Source: Colwellia sp. RSH04
Lineage (GTDB): Bacteria; Pseudomonadota; Gammaproteobacteria; Enterobacterales; Alteromonadaceae
DNA: 64,000 nucleotides
Reading direction: 5' to 3'
Assembly (NCBI RefSeq): GCF_003545765.1
Contig: NZ_QXIO01000004.1
Coordinates: 310,001 to 374,000 of the forward strand
Position numbers and translations under genes: made by a program. Shown piece after piece: positions 18,178 through 27,131 of the stretch. The first letter of the stretch is position 1, and every line of letters starts with the position of its first letter. The notes beneath the pieces were generated by a model. The model was not told where the DNA came from. It ran no database searches and worked only from the letters and a program-made list of their open reading frames with translations.

Positions 18178-19155
18178 TTATTCTGCGTTACAAGTTTCTA
18201 ATTCAGGAGTTGCGATTGGTTCTAATAATATATATTTGGAATTGAATACCCACTTATCATCTTGATATTCGCCTAGAGACTGGTTTCCAATAAAAGAGGA
18301 AAACTTAAGGTTGCTTTTAGTCAGATGTGCACCTTGATATTCATATTCAGTGACTTCACCATTAGTTGCCGCTATCGCTTCTTGAATAACCAAATGTGCT
18401 GCGTGGCTGTATTCTGCAATAGCGGTATCAAAAGACTGTGTTACTTCACTTAGTTTTGTTTCACTAATTTCGCCATTGAGATATTGTTGTGAATGTTTAT
18501 CGAGCATACTGTTCGCCTCACCTAACAATGCTGAATACTCGTCATTGCTTATCACTTGCTTTATCCGGTTAATGAGTTCGAGTTGTTGATTGATAGGAGT
18601 AGATGCATCAACTAACTGCGCTAGTTGGGCTAATCTCTCAACTAACTTTTGTTCTTCAGATAATTCAGCATAGGCTTGGGCAGCCTGACCAATAGCGTTC
18701 AATCGTTCATATTCGGCATCACCAGAAACATTTAGAATTGGAATTGCGCCTTCCCATATAACCGATTGATTAGTAGTAGAGCGGTGATCTTCAATGGTTA
18801 CTTTTACTGTAGATACTTGGTTGTGCATTTCCTCATTACCAATAAAGACCTTCAAAGTAACCATTGAGTCATTAATCAACGTTTCAATTAAAGCCCCCTC
18901 AGGCAAGTAATCATGTTCAACAGTAACGTCGAGCGTACCTTCAACCCCTTGCAAATTAAACGTGAGTTCTGCATATTCTAATTCTTGAAACGAAATTGGT
19001 ATTTGCTCGCTTGCTAATTGCAGAGTTGCAGGTAATGGAGTGTTGTTACCGGAATTACCCGAATCGTTAGATGGGTTGGAACTGTCTCCACCACCTCCAC
19101 AGGCAGATAAGGTTAGCAGAGTAATTAATAAAATAGATGACTTGATAACTGTCAT
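18178..19155 (-). CDS. Lipoprotein with coiled-coil region, 325 aa
   Basis: The N-terminus is a lipoprotein signal with lipobox LSAC and a GGGGDSS linker, typical of marine Alteromonadales surface lipoproteins. Residues about 45-145 look like a beta-sandwich (TLQLASEQIPISFQELEYAE). Residues 150-260 are helical and alanine/glutamate rich. No enzyme motif is seen. GAGGT precedes the ATG. It is the first gene of the minus-strand operon that ends in the Clp/FtsH fusion. It may be a partner, substrate or inhibitor of the secreted protease 11 bases downstream; this is inference. Confidence 0.65.
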   Translation of the reverse strand: MTVIKSSILLITLLTLSACGGGGDSSNPSNDSGNSGNNTPLPATLQLASEQIPISFQELEYAELTFNLQGVEGTLDVTVEHDYLPEGALIETLINDSMVTLKVFIGNEEMHNQVSTVKVTIEDHRSTTNQSVIWEGAIPILNVSGDAEYERLNAIGQAAQAYAELSEEQKLVERLAQLAQLVDASTPINQQLELINRIKQVISNDEYSALLGEANSMLDKHSQQYLNGEISETKLSEVTQSFDTAIAEYSHAAHLVIQEAIAATNGEVTEYEYQGAHLTKSNLKFSSFIGNQSLGEYQDDKWVFNSKYILLEPIATPELETCNAE

Positions 19156-19823
19156 TATATATACCTCAGTTTTGTTACGTTTTGACGAAAGTATTCCGCC
19201 GACTGAGTTTTATTGAATCAAATGATTTGACAATATCTGTCACATGTAGAGGTTATTTAGTTAAAGCTTCAGAAAGCCAAATCGTTATTTGAAAATAATA
19301 GAGGAGTAACTATAAATTATCTTTTTTCTTAAAATGAATAGGATGAGTATTTTCTTGTTTTATCCCCACTAAAAATTTAGTTGATTTAAGCTTGGCAAGG
19401 GACAATAATGGGACATTGCTTCAGCTAACTTGAATTATGTAGCATTAGCCAAATTATATGAAAGCAGCGAAGTCCTTAAGATTAAAAGAAAAAGCCATTA
19501 TTAAACAATAGCCTTCAATATGACCGCTCCCCCCTGTGACCGTTTTCGTATAAAATAAGCTCTGTGACCAGGTTGTGACCAAAAATTTCATTCACTCAAA
19601 TTAAAAACGAAATTAAAGTGAATAACCTAACTCACTTTCGATCCAACAGTGAAATATAGCAATAAAACAATCGGCTTAAATACATAACAGTTTTTTATCT
19701 GAAAAATATAAAAACTGAATATTTATATACTAGGGCGTGTTTATCTTTGTTTAATAATTCAACTGAGAGATCCCCCTAACCATATGTAAAAACTTAAACA
19801 GAGATTAGTAGGTTGATGCTTTA
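19156..19823. other. Intergenic region of about 670 bp upstream of the protease operon
   Basis: No gene is seen between the lipoprotein start and the gabT stop. It must contain the promoter of the four-gene operon. Close to that start, a palindrome TCAAATCATTTGA lies in a stretch with TTGTCA. Farther away are three copies of TGTGACC (19535, 19563 and 19574) and a half-like CCCCC-TAAC motif at 19772. The base composition is very AT-rich. It is the likely border between accessory DNA and the metabolic region. Confidence 0.5.
19535..19580. repeat. Three TGTGACC direct repeats
   Basis: TGTGACC occurs at 19535-19541, 19563-19569 and 19574-19580; the last two are 11 bases apart, about one helical turn. 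A related TGACC starts at 19521. It may be a binding-site array or chance. Confidence 0.35.
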
Positions 19824-21101
19824 CTAAGATATTTTATTAAACAGTTCAGTAAACTTAACCAGGCCTTCCTCAATAATGTCGTTACTTGCAGTTAATGCCG
19901 GTAAAAACCTGATCACGTTGCCATAGAAGCCACACGCTAATAGCACTAAACCATACTTTGCTGCATTAGCGATAATCGCTTGCGTTAACGCGATATTTGG
20001 TTGCTCTGCATCACCGTTTTCAATGAGCTCCATGGCGATCATTGAACCAGTGTTTCTCACCTCTAAAATTAAATCAGGGTGCTGAGTTTTAAGCGCTGAT
20101 AATCGCTGGTTGAATATTTCGCCAATGTCATTTGCACGCTGAATAAGGTTTTCTTCTGTAATAATATCGAGTACCGCTAATGCTGCAGCACAGGCAACCG
20201 GAGAACCGCCATAAGTTCCGCCTAAGCCGCCAGGTAAAGGTGCATCCATAATGTCACTTTTACCGACAACCGCAGCAATAGGAAAGCCACCGGCAATACC
20301 TTTAGCCATAGTAATTAAGTCAGGTTCAACACCCGAGTATTCAAAGTTAAACATTTTTCCGGTACGACCAAAGCCTGTTTGAATTTCATCGGCAATTAAA
20401 ACAATTCCGTGTTGATCACAAAGGATACGTAACGCTTGTAAAAACTCAGGAGGCGCTTGATAAAAACCACCTTCGCCCTGCACTGGTTCAACAATTATGG
20501 CAGCAACATCCGTTGGGGCAATATCGACTTTAAATAAGTTTTCTACTGCTTTAAGTGATTCTTTAACGGTAATATCATGACATTCTATAGGAAATGGTGC
20601 GTGAAAAATATCTCCAGGAAAAGGGCCAAATAAATTTTTATACGGAGTAATTTTACCTGTTAATGCCATAGTCAAATTTGTACGACCATGAAAACCACCA
20701 TTAAAAGCAATAACGCCTCGGCGCCCGGTATGAGCGCGTGCGATTTTCACACAATTTTCAACTGCTTCAGCTCCAGTAGTCACAAAAATGGCTTTTTTCT
20801 CTGAATCTCCGGGTGCTATATCTGTCAATTTTTCTGCTAACTCTACGGCTACTTCATACGGATTGACCATCACACATGTGTGACTAAATTTATCAATTTG
20901 CGCTTTTGCCGCAGCAGCAACTTTTGGATGACTATGGCCGGTGTTACATACGGCAATACCTGTTCCAAAATCAATATAACGTTGACCTTCAACATCCCAA
21001 ATTTCAGCGTTTTTAGCATGCTCTACATATACCGGATATACGTTGCCTTGTCCGCGAGCAATCACTTGCGTTTTTCTTGCTTGTAATTTTTCATTATTCA
21101 T
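19824..21101 (-). CDS. gabT: 4-aminobutyrate (GABA) aminotransferase
   Basis: About 425 residues, class-III PLP aminotransferase. Visible signatures are GTGIAVCNTGHSHPKV near the start, TTGAEAVENCVKIAR (PLP phosphate site), the Asp in LIADEIQTGFGRTG, and the PLP lysine in TMAKGIAGGFP (about Lys267). It moves the amino group of GABA to 2-oxoglutarate, giving succinate semialdehyde and glutamate in the cytoplasm. AGGTGA lies five bases before the ATG at 21101, favoured over the ATG at 21110. It follows gabD on the same strand; both steps of GABA to succinate are therefore encoded together. Length and motifs fit GabT/PuuE. Confidence 0.92.
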   Translation of the reverse strand: MNNEKLQARKTQVIARGQGNVYPVYVEHAKNAEIWDVEGQRYIDFGTGIAVCNTGHSHPKVAAAAKAQIDKFSHTCVMVNPYEVAVELAEKLTDIAPGDSEKKAIFVTTGAEAVENCVKIARAHTGRRGVIAFNGGFHGRTNLTMALTGKITPYKNLFGPFPGDIFHAPFPIECHDITVKESLKAVENLFKVDIAPTDVAAIIVEPVQGEGGFYQAPPEFLQALRILCDQHGIVLIADEIQTGFGRTGKMFNFEYSGVEPDLITMAKGIAGGFPIAAVVGKSDIMDAPLPGGLGGTYGGSPVACAAALAVLDIITEENLIQRANDIGEIFNQRLSALKTQHPDLILEVRNTGSMIAMELIENGDAEQPNIALTQAIIANAAKYGLVLLACGFYGNVIRFLPALTASNDIIEEGLVKFTELFNKIS

Positions 21102-21154
21102 CACATTCACCTAATTCTTTATCATTCAAAATTTATAAAATATTTATGCTGCGA

Positions 21155-22612
21155 CTATTTGTTTAGGCCACCCATACACAAATACTTAATTTCTAGATAA
21201 TCATCTAAACCATATTTTGAACCTTCACGCCCATTACCTGATTGCTTAACGCCACCAAAAGGTGCTGCCGCATTAGAGATAATGCCTTCGTTTATGCCTA
21301 CCATACCAAACTCTAGGCCTTCAGCTACTCGCCAAATGGTGCCTATATCTCTAGTGTAAAAATATGCTGCTAATCCATATTCCGTGTCATTGGCCATTTC
21401 GATAACATCTTCTTCGGTATCAAAAGCAATAATGGGCGAAACAGGACCAAAAATTTCATTCGCCGCAATTGGCATATCATTAGTGACATTGGTTAAAATG
21501 GTTGGCTGATAATAGTTTATCCCTGCTGAGTGTTTTGCGCCTCCAATATGAACAGTAGCACCCGCAGCAATTGAGTCTGATACTAACTTTTCAACATCAT
21601 TGACCGCTTTTTCTGAAATTATCGGCCCTATGTCTATGCCTTCAGTTAAACCGTTACCTACCGTTAGTGCGTTTACTGCAAGCGCAAACTTCTCAGTAAA
21701 TTCTTTCAATACGCCCTGCTGAACAAAAACACGGTTAGTACAGACACAGGTTTGACCGGCATTACGATACTTCGAAGCTATGCCACCTTTAACCGCCGCA
21801 TCAATATCAGCATCATTAAAAACAATAAAAGGTGCATTGCCTCCTAATTCCATAGAGACTTTTTTAACGGTAGTGGCGCATTGTTGAATTAGTGTTTTGC
21901 CTACAGCGGTAGAGCCTGTGAAGGTGAATTTAGCTATATCGGGATGTTGAGTTAATATTTTCCCCATACCTTTGGCATCAGTACCTACAACAACATTAAA
22001 CACGCCCGCAGGAATGCCCGCTCGCTCTGCTAATTCAGCCATCGCGAGTGCCGATAATGGCGTATATTCAGAAGGCCTAACAATAAAAGTACAGCCCGCG
22101 GCTAATGCTGCAGCAGCTTTACGCGCGATCATCGCATTGGGGAAGTTCCAAGGCGTTATTGAAGCGACAACACCAACGGGCTGTTTAATAACAATAATGT
22201 TTTTATCATTCGATGGTGCAGGGATAACATCGCCATATACACGTTTACCTTCTTCAGCAAACCATTCGATAAAAGAAGCTCCGTAACCAATTTCTCCTTT
22301 AGCTTCTGCCAAAGGTTTACCCTGCTCTAGAGTTAATATCCGCCCCAAATCATCTTGGTTTTCCATCATCAAATTAAACCAATGACGCAAAAGAGACGCA
22401 CGCTCATTCGATGATTTTTCAGACCACATTTTTAAAGCCGACCTAGCCGCTTTTACCGCAAGTTCTGTTTCCGCAACACCGGCATTACTCACACTAACGA
22501 CAAGCTCACCTGTCGCGGGATTAGTGACATCAAAGTTAGTTTCATTTTTATGCCAACTGCCATTGATATAAGAAAAATTCTTCAATAGTTGCTTATCTTT
22601 AATACCTTGCAT
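21155..22612 (-). CDS. gabD: NAD(P)-dependent succinate-semialdehyde dehydrogenase
   Basis: 485 residues, aldehyde dehydrogenase family of the GabD type. Seen are the cofactor region TPWNFPNAMIARK, the general base Glu255 (MELGGNAPF), and the catalytic Cys289 in NAGQTCVCTNR; the second Cys two residues on is usual in GabD. It oxidises succinate semialdehyde to succinate. The gene lies just upstream of gabT on the same strand and downstream of the PuuB-like oxidase. Among ALDHs the sequence style (GYGASFIEWFAEEGKRVYGD) is that of GabD rather than a broad-substrate enzyme. Confidence 0.92.
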   Translation of the reverse strand: MQGIKDKQLLKNFSYINGSWHKNETNFDVTNPATGELVVSVSNAGVAETELAVKAARSALKMWSEKSSNERASLLRHWFNLMMENQDDLGRILTLEQGKPLAEAKGEIGYGASFIEWFAEEGKRVYGDVIPAPSNDKNIIVIKQPVGVVASITPWNFPNAMIARKAAAALAAGCTFIVRPSEYTPLSALAMAELAERAGIPAGVFNVVVGTDAKGMGKILTQHPDIAKFTFTGSTAVGKTLIQQCATTVKKVSMELGGNAPFIVFNDADIDAAVKGGIASKYRNAGQTCVCTNRVFVQQGVLKEFTEKFALAVNALTVGNGLTEGIDIGPIISEKAVNDVEKLVSDSIAAGATVHIGGAKHSAGINYYQPTILTNVTNDMPIAANEIFGPVSPIIAFDTEEDVIEMANDTEYGLAAYFYTRDIGTIWRVAEGLEFGMVGINEGIISNAAAPFGGVKQSGNGREGSKYGLDDYLEIKYLCMGGLNK

Positions 22613-22710
22613 GTTTAACTCCAGAATAATTTCTATAAAGCTTATTGAGATCGAAAAATAATAATCTTTTAATTTTATATAGACCGAGCATGATTACATT
22701 TATAAATTAA

Positions 22711-24138
22711 TTACTGCTCATTTTGAGTGACAGGAAAACCCATTTTTTCAACCATGCGCATCCAAGGCTTACGCCAGCCGCCTTTTTCATCTAAAGTATC
22801 AAGTGCATACATTGTAATTTTTGCACCTATCCAACGGAAAGGTTCAGGTGGAATATAGCCCGGTAATGAAGTAGCAAACCTTAGTTTAGTCTCAGGAGCG
22901 CCTGTTTTATCTAAGATAGCAAGACCCACTCTTGAACCAAATCTTGATGCCGTAACCCCAAAACCTGAATACCCCCCGACATATATCATGTTACCTTGAT
23001 AATAATGCTGATAATGCACAGCCATTCGTGTGGTTAATGCTATAGGACCACTCCAGGCGTGTGAAAATTTGATATTTTTTAAAGTGGGGAATGTTTGATA
23101 AAAGTTTTCCACCAATCGATAATAATTATCAGCAATTTTGTCTTCTTTAGGATCCGTTTCATTATTAAAAAAATATCCCAAACGCCCACCAAATAAAATG
23201 CGATTATCGGCAGTTAATCGCATGTAGTTTAGCTGTGTCCTTGTGTCATAAATCCCTTGGCGATTTTTCCAACCTATAGTTTCCATTTGTTGATCCGTTA
23301 ATGGAGTTGTTACGACTATACGATCTCGAATAGCTGATACTCTTTGACTTATTTTTTTATTGCCAGCAGCAAAAGCGTTGGTTGCCAACAAAACTTTATT
23401 CGCAGTTACTGTGCCCTTAGGAGTTAAAACTAACACCTTTGGGTTTAGATACGTGGAGCTTTCTAAGGGGGTGTTCTCATAAATACGAACACCGAAATCT
23501 AAAGCAACTCTTTTTAGTCCCCAAGCTAATTTTGCAGGATGCACAGTTCCGCTTCTTTTTTTTGACCATAAACCCCCATGAAATAAAGGCGAGTTAATTT
23601 CCTTATTTATGGCTTCTTTATCAAGTAAATGGGCATCATGACCAAATTTTTCATAGAGTTCATGTTCGCTAACTATATCAGGTATACCTTCTTCACCAAT
23701 GGCTACTGTTAACTCTCCGCCCCACTCCAGATCACAATCAATGTTATAGCGTTCAATAGTTTCTTTAAAACAATCCATGTTTTCTTTACCAAGGCGCTCT
23801 AATTCATCCATTTCATCAGGAAACAACCGTGAAGCATTGACTAAACCATGCATTACAGAGGTAGATAGTATTGCGGCGGGCCTTCCTGAGGCACCAATAG
23901 CAATAGAGTTAGCTTCAATGATGACAACATCACGCTCTGGATTGGCTTCTTTAGCATGAATTGCAGCCCATAATCCACTAAACCCTGCACCGACGATAAG
24001 TAAATCGCATTTAATATTTTCATTTAAATAAGGTTCTGGCTCAGGTGCTGATTTATCATCTAACCAATATGGAAAAAACTTTGTTTTTAACAATGCTTGT
24101 TGAGATTTTAGTGTCTGTGTATTTAACTGATTACTCAT
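22711..24138 (-). CDS. FAD-dependent amine oxidoreductase (PuuB-like)
   Basis: 475 residues. An N-terminal Rossmann motif LLIVGAGFSGLWAAIHA (about 47-63) binds FAD. The body matches the DAO family of glutamylputrescine/amine oxidases, and the C-terminal GYSGFGVTASRFGSRVG closes the FAD site. PuuB oxidises gamma-glutamylputrescine; here the true substrate could be putrescine, gamma-glutamylputrescine or another amine. No glutamylputrescine synthetase is present in the window. It is divergent from the aldehyde dehydrogenase gene, and three CCCCC-type motifs lie between them. The neighbours gabD and gabT indicate that the product ends as GABA. Confidence 0.8.
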   Translation of the reverse strand: MSNQLNTQTLKSQQALLKTKFFPYWLDDKSAPEPEPYLNENIKCDLLIVGAGFSGLWAAIHAKEANPERDVVIIEANSIAIGASGRPAAILSTSVMHGLVNASRLFPDEMDELERLGKENMDCFKETIERYNIDCDLEWGGELTVAIGEEGIPDIVSEHELYEKFGHDAHLLDKEAINKEINSPLFHGGLWSKKRSGTVHPAKLAWGLKRVALDFGVRIYENTPLESSTYLNPKVLVLTPKGTVTANKVLLATNAFAAGNKKISQRVSAIRDRIVVTTPLTDQQMETIGWKNRQGIYDTRTQLNYMRLTADNRILFGGRLGYFFNNETDPKEDKIADNYYRLVENFYQTFPTLKNIKFSHAWSGPIALTTRMAVHYQHYYQGNMIYVGGYSGFGVTASRFGSRVGLAILDKTGAPETKLRFATSLPGYIPPEPFRWIGAKITMYALDTLDEKGGWRKPWMRMVEKMGFPVTQNEQ

Positions 24139-24224
24139 ATAACAATACTCGGATAATATTTATTGATTATTCATCGCCATAATTTTAATGAGTAAACTAT
24201 TACAAAATAAGATTAATCAAAGTA

Positions 24225-24238
24225 TCCCCCAAATAGGT
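24225..24238. promoter_or_regulatory. CCCC-type operator, copy 1
   Basis: TCCCC-CAAA-TAGGT lies between the divergent amine oxidase and aldehyde dehydrogenase genes. It matches the motif seen at other promoters in this window. Confidence 0.4.
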
Positions 24239-24269
24239 GGCTAACCTTTTTAAGGTCATAAAAATAAGT

Positions 24270-24283
24270 CCCCCTCAAACTAC
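24270..24283. promoter_or_regulatory. CCCCC half-like motif
   Basis: CCCCC-TCAA-ACTAC has a good left half and a poor right half; it lies between two better copies in the same divergent promoter region. Confidence 0.25.
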
Positions 24284-24299
24284 CTGTTAACTAAAAAGT

Positions 24300-24313
24300 C
24301 CCCCTTATGGGGG
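24300..24313. promoter_or_regulatory. CCCC-type operator, palindromic copy
   Basis: CCCCC-TTAT-GGGGG is a perfect 5-4-5 inverted repeat 69 bases before the aldehyde dehydrogenase start. A binding site for a dimeric regulator is likely; no T-run follows, so it is not a terminator. Confidence 0.45.
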
Positions 24314-24381
24314 GAGCAATAACTTTCTCACTTTATATAATTAATGAATAAAGAATTTAAGTTAAGAAGGTTCAAGTTCAG

Positions 24382-25848
24382 ATGCACAATAAGACTTATG
24401 ACGCCATGCCAAATAAGAGTTTAAATTTAAACCAGCTATATATTGATGGGCAGTGGATTGACAACACTGCTGGTGAAAGCATTGAAGTAATCAACCCGGC
24501 TACTGAGCAAATTATTGCGCATTCGGCTTGTGGGAATATCGAACATGTTAATCAAGCCGTGGCTGCGGCGAAAAAAGCCTTTATTATTTTTTCAAACTGC
24601 TCTTCTCAAACGCGTAGACAAGTGATAAAAAAAATAGCCTCAAAAATGGAAGTTAGAAAAGATGAGCTAACAAGGGCTATTTCACAAACCATGGGCTGTC
24701 CAGAGCATATTGCAAGCTGGTTACAAGTTGAAGGTGCAATATACGCCATGGGGCTATTTGCAGATCATTGTCAAGTCACTGAAACATCTGAACAAGGTGA
24801 TAAGTGCTTGATTTTAAAAGAAGCGATCGGTGTATGTGCATTTATTAATCCTTGGAATTTTCCATTACACCAATTTATTGGCAAAGTAGGAGCAGCCCTT
24901 GCTGCAGGCTGCACTATGGTAGTCAAACCTTCTGAGCAAACGCCTTGGCAAGATTTTATCATGGCAGAAATCATATCTTCAGTATTAGCAGAATATGATT
25001 TACCCGCAGGTATATTCAACTTAATACCGGGCACAGGACAAGTGGTAGGTGACGCGCTGAGTCGGCATAAAGATGTGGATATGGTTTCATTTACTGGCTC
25101 TACTCAAGCAGGCATTAAAGTAGCTCAATCTGCAGCTCCAACCGTAAAACGAGTGATGCAAGAGCTAGGAGGTAAATCTCCATTTATCATTACTCAAAAT
25201 GCCCCTTTAAAAGAAGCCATCCAATACGGCGTTGAAGATGTAATGCTTAATAGTGGCCAAAGTTGTAATACTTTATCTAGGATGCTGGTGCCTCAACACT
25301 TGTATGAAAAAGCGATTTCATTAGCTAAATCAGTTGCTCAATCATTAATTATCGGCACAAATGAAGATGCCTTTCTTGGCCCTATCAGTTCAAAAACCCA
25401 TCAACAAAGAATATTCAATTATATAAAATTGGGGCTGGAAGAAGGCGCAACATTAGTCTGTGGTGGTGTTGAAATACCTGATCACTTAACGACGGGCTAT
25501 TACGTACAACCAACTATTTTTTCTAATGTTAATAATAATATGCGTATCGCCCGAGAAGAAATTTTTGGTCCTGTACTTTGCATGATTCCATATCAAACTA
25601 TAGAAGAAGCCATTGATATTGCTAACGATACCCCTTACGGCCTTTCGTCTGCTGTTTTTGCCAAAGATGATTACGAAGCAATAGCCATCGCAAAAAAAAT
25701 TCGTGCCGGCCAATGTATGATCAACGGGGGAGAATTTAACTATTTGGCTCCCTTTGGAGGTTATAAACAATCAGGTAATGGTCGAGAATTTACCCAGCTC
25801 GGGGTTGATGAGTTTCTAGAAACTAAAGCTATTATTACAACAAGGTAA
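24382..25848 (+). CDS. Aldehyde dehydrogenase (aminoaldehyde type)
   Basis: 488 residues. The cofactor motif INPWNFPLHQ, the base Glu261 (ELGGKSPF) and the nucleophile Cys295 (NSGQSCNT) are present, so the enzyme should be active. By neighbours it probably oxidises 4-aminobutyraldehyde, 4-guanidinobutyraldehyde or a similar aldehyde made by the amine oxidase. The sequence alone does not set the substrate. It is followed six bases later by the agmatinase-type gene, so they form an operon. The promoter region holds three CCCCC-type motifs shared with the divergent oxidase. Confidence 0.85.
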   Translation: MHNKTYDAMPNKSLNLNQLYIDGQWIDNTAGESIEVINPATEQIIAHSACGNIEHVNQAVAAAKKAFIIFSNCSSQTRRQVIKKIASKMEVRKDELTRAISQTMGCPEHIASWLQVEGAIYAMGLFADHCQVTETSEQGDKCLILKEAIGVCAFINPWNFPLHQFIGKVGAALAAGCTMVVKPSEQTPWQDFIMAEIISSVLAEYDLPAGIFNLIPGTGQVVGDALSRHKDVDMVSFTGSTQAGIKVAQSAAPTVKRVMQELGGKSPFIITQNAPLKEAIQYGVEDVMLNSGQSCNTLSRMLVPQHLYEKAISLAKSVAQSLIIGTNEDAFLGPISSKTHQQRIFNYIKLGLEEGATLVCGGVEIPDHLTTGYYVQPTIFSNVNNNMRIAREEIFGPVLCMIPYQTIEEAIDIANDTPYGLSSAVFAKDDYEAIAIAKKIRAGQCMINGGEFNYLAPFGGYKQSGNGREFTQLGVDEFLETKAIITTR

Positions 25849-25854
25849 ACATAT

Positions 25855-26838
25855 ATGACTCAATCTACAGAAAACCCAATACAATTAAATCAACCTATGG
25901 GTGGAAACGAAATGCCTCGTTTTGGGGGTCCAAGTACAATGTTTCGTTTACCGGCATGTGAATTGATGAATAAAGAAAGCGCTACATTGGATATTGGTAT
26001 TGTTGGCGTACCCCTAGATATTGGTGCCAGTAATCGAAGTGGTACACGATTTGGGCCTCGTTCAGTGCGTAACGAATCAGTATTAGTTCGTCCTTATGGT
26101 ATGTACACCAAAGCAGCGCCATTTGATAGTTTTCAAATTGCAGATATAGGTGATGCTGCCATTAATACTTTCAATTTAGCTAAGTCAATTAATATTATTG
26201 AATCACATTATGACAACATTATGGCGTGTAATATTAAACCTGTTACTGTGGGGGGCGACCATACTATTAGTTTACCTATTTTACGCGCCTTACATAAAAA
26301 ACATGGGACTATGGCGCTAGTTCATGTTGACGCCCATGCAGATATTAACGACACCATGTTTGGTGAAAAAGAATGTCATGGCACCATTTTTAGACGGGCT
26401 ATTGAAGAAGGCTTAGTCGACCCTCATAAAATGGTACAAATAGGACAAAGAGCAACGGGTTATAGTTCTGATGATTTTCAATGGGCGATAGATCGCGGTG
26501 TGCGAGTGGTACAAGCAGAAGAGTGTTGGTTTAAATCACTAACCCCTCTTATGGCAGAAGTTAGAACCCTTATTGGCGATAGCATGCCGACCTATTTAAC
26601 CTTTGACATTGACGGTATTGACCCTGCTTTTGCTCCGGGAACAGGTACTCCTGAACCAGCGGGGTTAACTTCTTCACAAGCATTAGAGATTATTCGCGGT
26701 ATGTTTGGTACTAACTTAATTGGCGCTGATTTGGTTGAAGTATCACCTCCTTATGACACATCAGGCAATACTGCATTATTAGCGGCTAATTTGATTTTTG
26801 AAATGCTGTGTAGCTTTCCAGGTTGTATTCGCAGATAA
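25855..26838 (+). CDS. speB: Agmatinase / guanidinobutyrase (ureohydrolase)
   Basis: 327 residues, arginase/agmatinase family. The manganese ligands are visible: His136 (VGGDHTI), Asp159-x-His161-x-Asp163 (HVDAHAD), and Asp251 and Asp253 (TFDIDGIDPA). The N-terminal MGGNEMPRFGGPSTMFRLP is like that of Pseudomonas guanidinobutyrase GbuA, so the substrate could be 4-guanidinobutyrate (giving GABA and urea) or agmatine (giving putrescine and urea). Either product is handled by the adjacent amine/GABA genes. AGGTAA lies before the ATG. Family call is sure; the substrate is not, and the symbol reflects usual annotation. Confidence 0.85.
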   Translation: MTQSTENPIQLNQPMGGNEMPRFGGPSTMFRLPACELMNKESATLDIGIVGVPLDIGASNRSGTRFGPRSVRNESVLVRPYGMYTKAAPFDSFQIADIGDAAINTFNLAKSINIIESHYDNIMACNIKPVTVGGDHTISLPILRALHKKHGTMALVHVDAHADINDTMFGEKECHGTIFRRAIEEGLVDPHKMVQIGQRATGYSSDDFQWAIDRGVRVVQAEECWFKSLTPLMAEVRTLIGDSMPTYLTFDIDGIDPAFAPGTGTPEPAGLTSSQALEIIRGMFGTNLIGADLVEVSPPYDTSGNTALLAANLIFEMLCSFPGCIRR

Positions 26839-27131
26839 CTAAATTGATGCTAGGATAAAGTAGAATTTGACAGCCTTGGGGGATAAGGCTGAGCAGAGAT
26901 TTAACGATTAAATGACAAGGCATACGTGTGATATGCCTTGTCATTTTTACTATCAAAGAAAAGAATAACATCAAAAATGAAAAGGTATACGTGTGTAAGG
27001 GAATACTGTCTATATACCGTGTCATAATTAATTTCATTTGAAAGCTTGAACATTATATAAGATTAAAAGTTTGGTTAAAGCCAGCTTGTATAGGTTCAAA
27101 CGATAATAAGAAAACTAATACTGCAATCTTT
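26839..27131. other. Gap between convergent genes
   Basis: The gap of about 290 bases holds a strong terminator hairpin near 26911-26949; nothing else is recognised. Confidence 0.6.
26911..26949 (+). terminator. Rho-independent terminator, bidirectional
   Basis: AATGACAAGGCATA (26911-26924) pairs perfectly with TATGCCTTGTCATT (26932-26945) over a seven-base loop and is followed by T residues. It lies between the agmatinase-type gene and the convergent peptidase gene and can serve both. Confidence 0.85.

Noticed and set aside
24300..24313. Transcription terminator
   Set aside because: The stem is only five bases, there is no T-run, and it lies just upstream of a gene rather than after one.
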